Below are positions 54,374-64,000 of a stretch of DNA of 64,000 bases, in pieces. Source of the DNA: Apostichopus japonicus. Taxonomy: Eukaryota > Echinodermata > Holothuroidea > Aspidochirotida > Stichopodidae. The stretch covers positions 3,013,501-3,077,500 of the forward strand of contig NC_092572.1 of the NCBI RefSeq assembly GCF_037975245.1. Direction: 5' to 3'. The notes under the pieces were generated by a model. That model was not told the DNA's origin. It worked only from the letters and a program-made list of their open reading frames with translations, and ran no database searches. Positions within the stretch are counted from its first letter, which is position 1; the number at the start of each line of letters is the position of its first letter. Both the position numbers and the translations under genes were made by a program.

Positions 54374-55016
54374 TGATGGATGGATGGATGGACGCATGGA
54401 CGGTTGGACGGACGGACGGACGGACGGACGGACGGACGGACGGACGGACGGACGGACGGACGGACGGGCGGACGGCCGGACGGGCGGACGGGTGGACGGG
54501 TGGATGGGTGGGTGAATGGATGGGTGGGTGGATGGATGGGTGGATGGATGGGTGGATGGATGGATGGATGGATGGATGGATGGATGGATGGATGGATGGA
54601 TGGATGGATGGATGGATGGATGGATGGATGGATGGATGGATGGATGGATGGATGGATGGATGGATGGATGGATGGATGGATGGATGGATGGATGGATGGA
54701 TGGATGGATGGATGGATGGATGGATGGATGGATGGATGGATGGATGGATGGATCGATGGATGGATGGATGGATGGATGGATGGATGGATGGATGGATGGA
54801 TGGATGGATGGATGGATGGATGGATGGATGGATGGATGGATGGATGGATGGATGGATGGATGGATGGATGGATGGATGGATGGATGGATGGATGGATGGA
54901 TGGATGGATGGATGGATGGATGGATGGATGGATGGATGGATGGATGGATGGATGGATGGATGGATGGATGGATGGATGGATGGATGGATGGATGGATGGA
55001 TGGATGGATGGATGGT
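54374..55016. repeat. GGAT tetranucleotide array with a GGAC/GGGC/GGGT edge
   Basis: About 640 bp. From left to right: GGAT (54374-54390), GGAC (about 54400-54465), GGGC/GGCC mixtures (54466-54500), GGGT/GGAT mixtures (to about 54550), then nearly pure GGAT to 55012 with one GATCGATG interruption at 54751-54758. Long frames of repeated W-M-D-G or I-H-P-S on either strand are artefacts of the repeat. Confidence 0.95.
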
Positions 55017-56702
55017 CATACCATATCAGTCTGGTGATTCAGCTCTATATTCTTACATCATGTTTACCAATTTAAGGAGGACACCTTGACAGCTAAGACC
55101 ACAAAGTGACTCGGAGTACCTGGTGGATAATTTCATTTTCCCAGACTGGCACTTGAAAGACATAAAAAACATGTTATTTTTAAAAAGAAAGTTTCAAGTA
55201 GGGGGTTCCAGTGTCGGATGTATCGAACATCTGTCTCCTTAACTGATACGAAAGAAATATGGTTTAATTTTCTGGGTTTTGACACTCAACGTACATGGCT
55301 TGATTAGTTTTTACTGTCAATAATCAGTGTCATCTTAAGTGTGTTGTAACACTGTAGCACATGTTAGACCTGCAAGCAAATGCTGGAAAAATTACTAACA
55401 GACGAATTCATGACTCAAGGTTTTCAACTAATGACTGGTTAGGAGTCTACACTCTACACAACTATTCCCGTGTAGTAAGTATACAATGTAAAGATAGTTC
55501 GTATTGCAGATTTTAAGCGTTTGGCAGTTGTGTCATCCGCTTTCTGTTAAAATGTGTACGAATTTATTGGCGAATCGTGTAGCCTATTAGTTTTGTTAGT
55601 AATGTGTGTAGTATTTTCTCTTTGTAATTCCTTCCCGGTAGCAACTGGTCATAAATGTAACACATGTTAAGAAATTATAACACACATCAGTTTTAACTTT
55701 ATAAACGGATAATATCCTTTACCAATTTCAACTGATAATTAAAGCCATGAGCACCTGGTGATTTTGACTGAAATGTAGTTTGGGTCTCAAAGGTTACACA
55801 TATTGAGGCTAATTTTATCAAACATCCCCATTATAAGGCTCAAGGATATATTCCACGTTGTAAAAGAAGATAAATCATCTTTCCGCCATGTATCTGTATG
55901 TGCTTAACAATTACCAGAATAAGTCAAGAACTACCTGGAAATGCTTTCTATTCGGGAGGCTCCGCCATACCCAAGTATCCCAGCCAACAGTGTCACTAAC
56001 AGATATATTCATACATGTATAAAGTTCAGTTGTTATTACAAAGCAACTTTTCACTTTTGTTAAACTTCACTTTGCCAGTCACTACAGTCGGTCTTAAAAC
56101 AGCTAATCAGATTATGAATAGCTCTTCTGTGAACACCCTTGCCAGATTACAAATGGCTTTATTTGCCAAATTTGCGAAGATTAGTTACAAAGAATTCTGT
56201 CAACAACAGATAATGCGAGGGACTGCTCCAACCGGGCGTCTAAATGTGCTAAATATAAAGAGATATCCACTCCAACTTAATTTATGGTTACGCCTCTCAT
56301 TGGGACGCCACTTACACCCCTGACACCCGACACATACAGTTCAAGGTTTGACGGTTAACAAGATAACGATGAAGTTAATTCGTTTTGGCTCTGTAACAGC
56401 TAAAGCAGTTGTCCTTTTACGGCGAAAGTTAAAGTTGAAAGTGAGGGCTTCAAAACAATTTCACCGAGAATAATAACGGCAACAAATTACCTATTAGTTT
56501 CAGATTTTCGTTTCCATCTTTATATGAAGCAAAAATTGACGTGCATGTTTTTCAAAGGATCAACTTCTAAAGTTTTAGTTTCGTTTCCTTTTCATAAGTC
56601 CCTATTATCTTGCTTTCAGTTTGGTATTTTATTTTACAGCGCACAACAGCACAGAGGTTTTATACTTTTAACGTACTGTACTTTTTGGGGCGTAGGTTTG
56701 CA
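55017..56702. other. Upstream flank of the Ig gene, no feature recognised
   Basis: Mixed AT-rich sequence. No second exon with good splice sites was found. A promoter for the Ig gene is expected near 56500-56700 but no TATA box could be assigned. Confidence 0.35.
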
Positions 56703-56805
56703 ATGGCTGTTCTGCAGACTGTGGAAGAACCGCCAAAACTGCTTTTGTTCACCATGTTTGCATTCATTACGGTGAATGTAAATTATCTGATAACTCCTTG
56801 TTTTG
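56703..56805 (+). CDS. Signal-peptide exon of the Ig gene
   Basis: ATG at 56703, 34 codons plus one base, donor GTAAGC at 56806. A charged start, then about 18 hydrophobic residues and a small-residue C-F-A cleavage context formed across the splice junction (G + CG = Ala). No other in-frame ATG precedes the hydrophobic core at a better distance. Confidence 0.55.
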
Positions 56806-57475
56806 GTAAGCGATTTAAACTTTAGCACACTCACATTTAAGTTTTGAAATATTAAAAACCAAGGTTCTTGTTTAAATGTTTCTTAGTTTTTAAATACAGT
56901 GGCTTTGTTACAAAACCGTCTTTAAAATGGAAGTTGAGTTTTATACTAACACGTTTAATGGCAGTACGACATTCCTGTCTACGGCAACTCTAGAACAGTA
57001 CTTGTGCGGTTCCTAATCTGGAAACGAATGAACATAACTATTTATATATGCAGCAATAAGTGAAGGTGCAAGCATGATTTTCAGATCGTATGGATAAGGA
57101 ATGAGGGTGCGGTAGGTCGGTGGGGATAAACTCGTATCGCTAGTATGCTGTATAATTTAACGAATCCTTCTAATGTTATTTTCGTTGCAGCGACTTCTGA
57201 AATATCTATTACTGAAGGCGGTGTCATTCATCTGAACTTTAGTTTCAGCTATAATGGCTTTGGACTTATAGAATTGAGGCACAATACCAACGCTGTTTAT
57301 GTCAGACGTTCTGACGTTACAGAGATAAATTCCAGAATACCTCTTTTTTCGTTTGATATATCCGACGGAATAACGAGCTTTACTATTACAGACTTCGTAT
57401 CGTCAGACATTGGCCGATATATCTGTTTGTTAAATGGAGAACAACAGGATCCCGTGTACGACCTATCAGTTATTT
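56703..57475 (+). CDS. Ig-superfamily protein, 5' end (signal peptide plus Ig exon)
   Basis: Exon 1 (56703-56805) and exon 2 (57191-57475) join in phase 1 across an intron with GTAAGC donor and TTTTCGTTGCAG acceptor. The product starts M-A-V-L-Q-T-V-E-E-P-P-K, followed by a hydrophobic signal core (L-L-L-F-T-M-F-A-F-I-T-V) ending near C-F-A, and then one Ig-like domain. It is extracellular. Further exons downstream were not established. An upstream start or a different first exon cannot be excluded. Function unknown; candidate cell-surface or secreted receptor. Confidence 0.6.
57191..57475 (+). CDS. Ig-like domain exon, phase 1-1
   Basis: 285 nt between TTTTCGTTGCAG and GTAAGT. Encodes T-S-E-I-S-I-T-E-G-G-V-I-H-L-N-F-S-F-S-Y, R-I-P-L-F-S-F-D-I and the F-strand signature S-D-I-G-R-Y-I-C-L-L. 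The D-x-G-x-Y-x-C motif marks an Ig V/I-type domain. Unusually, the B-strand Cys position is Phe (L-N-F-S-F) and no core Trp is seen, so the canonical disulfide cannot form. One-exon, phase 1-1 coding is typical of shuffled Ig domains. Confidence 0.68.
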
Positions 57476-58753
<1,278 letters not shown>

Positions 58754-58827
58754 TGTTATCAACTCGGTTCGTATTAACGTCCGTCTCATCTGAACTTTTC
58801 GGATCTCTTTCGCCACCTTGGTTTTGA
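58754..58827 (+). CDS. Possible short third exon of the Ig gene (weak)
   Basis: A strong acceptor (TTTGTATTCTGTTTTCAG) at 58753 and a strong donor-like GGGTGAGTT at about 58838 frame this segment. In the phase required after the Ig exon it reads L-S-T-R-F-V-L-T-S-V-S-S-E-L-F-G and stops at TGA 58825. That would give a short secreted Ig protein. All three frames contain a stop before the donor, and the minus strand also has an open, charged frame here, so the call is weak. Confidence 0.25.
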
Positions 58828-58839
58828 TCATCAACAGGG

Positions 58840-59837
58840 TGAGTTAATTCCTTTATTTTAATATAGAGGATTCTAATCAGTAAAATGGAAAGCAACACTT
58901 ATTAAAAGTATCCCAGGGAGAAATGCTTTAGCCATGGCCAAAGGACAACTTGGATCCGTTAGTAATGTGCAAATGTATCATGATCCAATCCCAAAACGAA
59001 ATGTTAAAAATATTGCCACCAATGCAAAATCGTTGATATGGTATAAAATATGATTTTTAATTTTTTTTCTCGCATAAACTAACGTGCTTATAATAGTGGG
59101 GTACTGATCTCCGTAGCGAAGAGTACATTCGTGCCTACTTCTGTGTAAACTCCACTAAACAAGACAAGGCAATGAATAATAATTTTTACAATGTGATGGA
59201 TTTAATTCAGCACATGTTTCTTCTCTGCCCAATGGATGATACACCAAAGGGGTCGTAGCAAAAATAACCAAGAGAAAACAAAGTGTCACAAAAGCTGCAG
59301 GTTTGCTAGGCTCACCTGGGATGTAAACAAAATAGAGTAAACAGATTTCATGAAATAATATGAATTATATGAATACTGTGAAATAAAACGACGAGTACAA
59401 AAATGTTGCTCTGTTTGAGAGATTGTACATTCTTGTCTACTGACGACAAAGTTTCTTCATCGGGTAGTCGATACAGTATCTATCATATGAAGTTGCAGTG
59501 GCGTGCGCACCCCCCCCCCCCCCGTCCCTCCTTCCCGTCCCGTCTATCCTTAATCTATTTATTTTTATTCAAATATTTCGTGAGCCAGACACTTTTCAAG
59601 ACTACAGTATATAAACAACATGGAAAAGAGGAAATATTCATGTTTCGAGATTTCGACTTAAATTTCATTTATTTGAAAGTTGACTCTACTAGTTAATGAA
59701 GACTTCATTAAGAATAGAAAACCTAGGAGTGAATGAAAATAAAATCAAATTCAATGTCTGTCACATTGTTTTTAGAGTATTCTTCCTAGAAGTTATCATA
59801 GAACGCAAGGGTTTCTTCATGGAATAAAATATATTAA
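58840..59837. other. No gene recognised
   Basis: Contains a C run with CAGTGGCGTGCGCAC (59496-59523), resembling a hAT-type end, and otherwise AT-rich unique-looking sequence. Confidence 0.35.
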
Positions 59838-59840
59838 CAT

Positions 59841-60480
59841 TGCAATAACTCCACGACTTTAAATTGGATTGTATCCAAACTTGGAATACAGTCAAGTTGT
59901 TGGTGAATAGCTGGTACATATAGGCCTAAATGTTTTGGGACCATCTTGGCCCCAATATATTCGGGCGCATTTTTGAAGCGAGTGGGACCACATTTTATTT
60001 CGACCTCAAATTCATTTTGGGACACATTCTTTTAGCCTGCATTTATGGGCCCAATAATTTGGGACCATTTGGGACCACATATTTGAGGGTTTAAGTTTTT
60101 GGTGGCAAATGCAGACTTTAGTTTAGGGACCATTTAGGTGCAGAATTTGATTGGACCCAATAATGTAAAATTGCAATAACTCCTCAAACATAATTCGGAT
60201 TATATCGAAACTTGGGATACAGTTGTGGGTTAGTAGCTGGTACATGTAGGTTTCGGTGTTTGGGGGTTGTCTAGGCCCCATACAATTCTGGGCGCATTTT
60301 TAGGACGGTGGGCACAAATTTTATTTCCACCCCAGATACATTTTGGTACACATTCTTTTTGCCCGAATTTGTGGGCCCACATGTTAGGATTATATATTTT
60401 GGAGTCATTTTGCTTGGGCCGAATAGTTTTGGGACCATTCAGGCGCCAAATTTTATTACACTATGTCACTAAATAGAATT
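59841..60480. repeat. Two-copy tandem repeat of 331 bp
   Basis: TGCAATAACTCC, GATTGTATCCAAACTTGG-ATACAGT, TAGCTGGTACAT-TAGG, GGGCGCATTTTT, ATTTTGG-ACACATTCTTTT and GTGGGCCC/ATGGGCCC occur in the same order in both copies (59841 and 60172). GGGACCATTT is repeated within. Diverged, so old. Confidence 0.75.
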
Positions 60481-60990
60481 TGTCAACATCATGACTGATT
60501 CCTGGTAACTTTCTTAATATGTTGCTGTATTATTCAATAGATAGTCATTTGTTCATGTATATATTAATATGTATGGCTTACCACACTATAAATATGTTTA
60601 GACACCGGAACCGCTAAACGTTTCTTTATCTTATTCTTAGGTAAAGGGTGATATTCATCCCAGCATACAATATGAAGATGGCATGATTTTCGTTCCATAT
60701 TGTACCATGATGGTTTGAAAACATTACAAATACGTACCAAATCTGACGTTTAATGAAGATTTACTTTTGCCTACGACATCGGAACCAAATCAACGGCCCA
60801 CAATTTTGCGCTGGGCGAGTTAAAGGACCCTTAATGCCGTAGGTGTGAGTATCCTATCGGTCTATATCATGTACATTCTTCAATTTATGTCAGTGAGATT
60901 TAGGTTTTCTTGGCCCTGCTCTCGAACAATTTTTTTATCTCTGGCCTCGTATTGAAAACGAATCGAGAAAGCAATGGACCCGATGTGTAT
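60481..60990. other. No gene recognised
   Basis: No supported exon or repeat; one CCCAGCATACAATATGAAGATGG-type AT-rich stretch only. Confidence 0.3.
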
Positions 60991-60991
60991 T

Positions 60992-61062
60992 TAGTGGTTG
61001 CAAAGTGGTTGCAAAGTGGTTGTTAAGTGGTTGCAAAGTGGTTACAAAGTGGCTGCTAAAGT
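60992..61062. repeat. GTGGTTGCAAA minisatellite
   Basis: Six imperfect units of 11-12 bp (AGTGGTTGCAA, with one GTTAAG variant, one TACAA variant and a last GTGGCTGCTAA). Confidence 0.85.
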
Positions 61063-61400
61063 GTTAAGAGATAACAAAACACTGTTGAAACTTTGAGAGT
61101 TCTTGTGTATCTATCTACATGGTATTATAACAATGTGGTGACCATCTTAATAGTAAGATCAAATACGAATGATGCTATATAGCTGGAGTAATTAAAATTC
61201 CATTACCCCAATGAAGAAAGTATTATATAATTAAGGTCATCAGTTTTGGCCCCAAAATATCTGAATGTTTTAAATTGCTTAAAAAATTAAAGAAAGGAGA
61301 CCATGTTTTTTGAGAGAATCTGATCTTCGAAGTTATTTCCAAAAATTCAGGATTGATCATTTAGATGCTCCGACTGAAGAAGACTGTTCATGTTGTGTTT
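61063..61400. other. No feature recognised
   Basis: AT-rich spacer between the minisatellite and the SINE. Confidence 0.3.
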
Positions 61401-61401
61401 T

Positions 61402-61768
61402 AGTGGGTGAGATAGTGGATTTGTGATCTAAGCAGTTTTATGTTCAAATCCTGGCCAGATCATTACGTAGTGTCCTTGGACAAGGCACTTTATCTCCATT
61501 GCCTCTCTTCACCCAGGTACATTACTGAGGACTTGCGAGGTAACTTGTAAACTTGTAAAGAAATTTGTCAGCGCCAGTTTGTTGCAGCACCCCATGGGAA
61601 GGTCCCAGGCTACATGTAGATGTGGTGCAATGTAGTGCCTCGGGAGGGATTGTTTGAATTGTGCACACTTTGGTGTGTGGGTGTAACAAGTTACCAATGA
61701 CCAGGGTGAAGTTGTAAAGAAGTGTGAGAGGGCCTTGAACAAGACTGCAAAGCTTAAACTTTAATGTA
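61402..61768 (+). mobile_element. tRNA-derived SINE
   Basis: The head has a tRNA-like GATAGTGGATTTGTGATCTAAG and a pol III B-box (TGTTCAAATCC, 61441-61451). GGCCAGATCATTACGTAGTG, TCCTTGGACAAGGCACTTTA and CCCAGGTACATTACTGAGG follow, a body layout typical of marine-invertebrate tRNA SINEs, with GTAACAAGTTACC-type 3' sequence. The A-box is degenerate. Target duplication was not resolved. Confidence 0.65.
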
Positions 61769-63460
61769 ACTGAAGTTAAAAGGGAATCGGCTCAGCCGTT
61801 CAAGAGGCGCCTTTGACACAAAATTGGACACATACACAAACGTTCATCTCCCACACGCGCCCACGATACACAAACGATTTGAGCCCTCACTCAGTCATGG
61901 ACTTCTACCCTACCATGGGTGACCCCCAAGAGCAGCAAATCGGGAAATTAACCATTTACCATTACAAATGTTGCTAAAGCAACTGACATAGCTGTATTAT
62001 CGGAAATCATGAAACATATATATAAATAAGCCTAACTTTCAATAACGTCCTGTTGCTCTAAACTAAATTTCAAGTCTAAGGTGAATCATGTTTATAAATC
62101 TGTAAAGTCATGTTTTTTATTACCTTCGTCACTCAGTCGTTCATAGAAAGTCACTTCATTATTAGTCATAGTCATACGGTAGTTTGGATTACGGTATGTT
62201 TCCTATTACGAATTCTTTAAAGTTTTGTTCTAACTATATCGGTTTATTTATTACAAACAGGACATGATGTCATCGTTTCTCGCGCTGGGTATTACAGATA
62301 CTGTCAGGTGATATGTTTTCTACGTATGTTTAGAGTATCTTCTCGATTTTATCGCTGATAATTAGGACTCGTACTTGAATTTGTCTACATATTGAGCTTA
62401 TCTATATATCTTACCGTTCAGGATTTGGAAGATTGGGCATACATTGCTACGGCTCAATAATCCGATCACAGCTCTGGAAACGACGTGAAACTAGATCACA
62501 TTTTGGGGTCTCCGGCAAAATAACCACCTTTAGCGCATCGAACCTAGCTGCACACATCGGACAATTGGTGCGCCATTTCATCTCTGTCGTTTTGGTACCT
62601 TCTTGCATTAAACTTGTCGTATAATATGCAGAAATACACGTCTTTAGGTTAATATAATGCGCTCCTGTGTTTGAGAAGTTTTTGAAAGTGCTTGCGATGT
62701 ACACTATGCAAATATCGTTTCCCGGTAACGTTGAATTACACCCGGAAGCTATTGGTCAACTAAACATACAATAAACCAACAAATGAGTTTCTTTTATTCC
62801 AAAATCAAACCCGATATCTGAAATAAAGATGAACTGAATTTATAACAGTTTGAAATGTGTTGAAAAGAATAACCTATTTAAGTGCCCTGAAGAATCTCTG
62901 TTTGATCTAAAAGTACAGGACATTGGAAACAATTGACGGTTCATACAAACTATTTTACATAACGACAAACATGTGAATTAAAGTAACGGACTGTAGCGAA
63001 CGAGTGTACATATTTATCGCCGTAATAAAACCCCTGATTTTGACTTACCGATGTTCAAATGTATTTATTTGTTCGTTTCTGTGCTGATGTCCTGTTTAAC
63101 CTGACCTTCTTTTATTCTTTTCTTTTTCTTTTATTGTAGTGTTGTTTTGATTGGCGAGCGCGGCTACTTAGCCCGGGTTCCCTTTGCTGCTTCCCGCTTT
63201 CCTGTCTGTATGGGTCACAGCCCCGCGCTATCGTGATTTCCTGGAAATCTCCCCTTGCACGAACTGGCGCGCTCAAAGTAGAAGGTGCTTGTTTGGAGAC
63301 AATACGTGTGTGTGTGAAGAGTAGCCTTCTTTCAAGTAAAGAAGAAAGCAGAGTGTTGCACGGTAAGGGGGAAGCATTTATTTTCCAATGTGAGACTTAG
63401 GGAGCTCTGAATCTTAGAAGTACTGTTGGATTTGGCAATTTTGGGACCGGGATTTTACTC
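61769..63460. other. No gene established
   Basis: Open frames at 62433-62704 (both strands, including a short C-P-M-C-A-A motif on the minus strand) have no recognisable domain. 63150-63300 is GC-richer with GTGTGTGTGAAG and could be promoter-like. Nothing firm. Confidence 0.3.
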
Positions 63461-63462
63461 AT

Positions 63463-63958
63463 GTTACGCACGGAGTGTAACTCCAGTTACGCCCGAAGAG
63501 TTTACGCCGGTTACGTACGAAGTGTAACGCCACTGACACACGAAGCTTCGCCGGTTATGCACAGAAGGAAACGCCAGTGACGCATAAAGCTTCGCCTGTT
63601 ACCCAACAAGAGTAGCGCCAGTGACGCACGGAGTGTCCCTCCGGTTACGCACGGGGAGTTTACGCCAGTTACGCACGGAGTGTAACGCCAGTAACTGCAC
63701 GAAGCTTCGCCGATTACGCACAGAAGGTAGCGCCAGTGACGCATGGAGCTTCACCTGTTTCACAGAGAATGTAATGCCAGTGATGCACGAAGAGTTAACG
63801 CACTCCGGTTCCGCACAAAGTGTAACGCCATTGACACACGGGTAAGTTTACGCCGGTTACGCACGGAGTGTAACCCTAAGTGACGCACGAAATTTCGCCG
63901 ATGACGCACCAAGTGTAACGACAGTGACGCCCGTAGGGTTTACGCTAGTTACGCAAGA
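63463..63958. repeat. Minisatellite of about 22 units of 22-23 bp (TTACGCACGGAGTGTAACGCC)
   Basis: Units alternate between a GGTTACGCACGGAGTGTAACG type and an AGTGACGCACGAAGCTTCGCC type, giving a loose dimer of about 44 bp. The first type contains an inverted GTTACG/CGTAAC-like pair and the second an AAGCTT palindrome, so each unit can fold. It runs to within about 40 bp of the window end. CpG is retained in most units. Confidence 0.88.
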
Positions 63959-64000
63959 ACCCCATAAAATATAAGCACTTTGATCTTCATTGAATGATTT

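Noticed and set aside
53769-55089. Long frames of I-H-P-S (minus) and W-M-D-G (plus)
   Set aside because: Translation of the GGAT array. Only the C-terminal half of the minus frame (before 54373) is real Penelope sequence.
61509-61742. 77-codon minus-strand frame
   Set aside because: It lies wholly inside the tRNA-derived SINE.
62433-62704. Possible small gene with C-P-M-C motif
   Set aside because: Overlapping frames on both strands, no splice sites and no domain match. Left as unassigned.

Overview
This is repeat-rich eukaryotic DNA from an animal. It contains spliced genes with canonical GT/AG introns, long (TA)n tracts, and at least six classes of transposable element (hAT, Ty3/Gypsy, BEL/Pao, Penelope-like, a CR1-type LINE and a tRNA-derived SINE). 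The best guess is a marine invertebrate deuterostome, plausibly an echinoderm. That is inference from the HYR (hyalin-repeat) exons, the frequent AGGCCTA words and the repeat types; no species marker was seen.

Region 1 (1-22444, + strand) is the 3' part of a gene for a single-pass membrane protein. Six full-length HYR exons and one exon end (1-24) lie in a tandem array with an 821-952 bp period and look identical to one another. A diverged seventh full exon follows at 5940-6185, and an eighth sits at 14420-14665. All are 246 nt and phase 1-1, so they can be added or skipped without breaking frame. The array introns are almost identical too and carry (TA)n tracts of very variable length. A 7.7 kb insertion with hAT-type ends and an 8 bp near-perfect target duplication lies in the intron before the last HYR exon. 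A transmembrane exon (15289-15432) and three small cytoplasmic exons ending in TAA at 22442-22444 complete the gene. Every exon phase matches across these junctions.

Region 2 (15433-32340) is mostly repeats. A 1.95 kb unit is present three times (17629, 28773 and 30391); the first copy is split by a 654 bp hAT MITE, and the third copy preserves the empty site. Other items are a degenerate THAP-domain relic, a CR1-like LINE 3' end, segmental duplications and GGTCA-rich degenerate repeats.

Region 3 (32827-37150, - strand) is a damaged hAT transposase gene with an N-terminal OTU-like domain and a PCNA-binding (PIP-box) motif. Region 4 (38274-42684, - strand) is a decayed Ty3/Gypsy element. Region 5 (42922-44675) is a jumble of Penelope-like fragments with a hammerhead-like core. 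Region 6 (44676-51908, + strand) is a complete, young BEL/Pao element. Its 370 bp LTRs differ at 3 positions, yet its gag-pol carries three in-frame TAA stops and at least two frameshifts. Its 3' untranslated part holds two copies of a two-hairpin RNA motif whose second stem differs by compensating base changes.

Region 7 (51909-64000) has a Penelope-like GIY-YIG fragment (- strand) next to a 640 bp GGAT array. It also has the 5' end of an immunoglobulin-superfamily gene (signal-peptide exon 56703-56805, phase 1-1 Ig exon 57191-57475), a 331 bp tandem duplication, a tRNA-derived SINE and a roughly 22 bp minisatellite at the right end. The HYR-TM gene and the Ig gene are both cell-surface or secreted proteins built from phase-1 exons, so the window may join two members of a modular receptor cluster. 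That link is inference.
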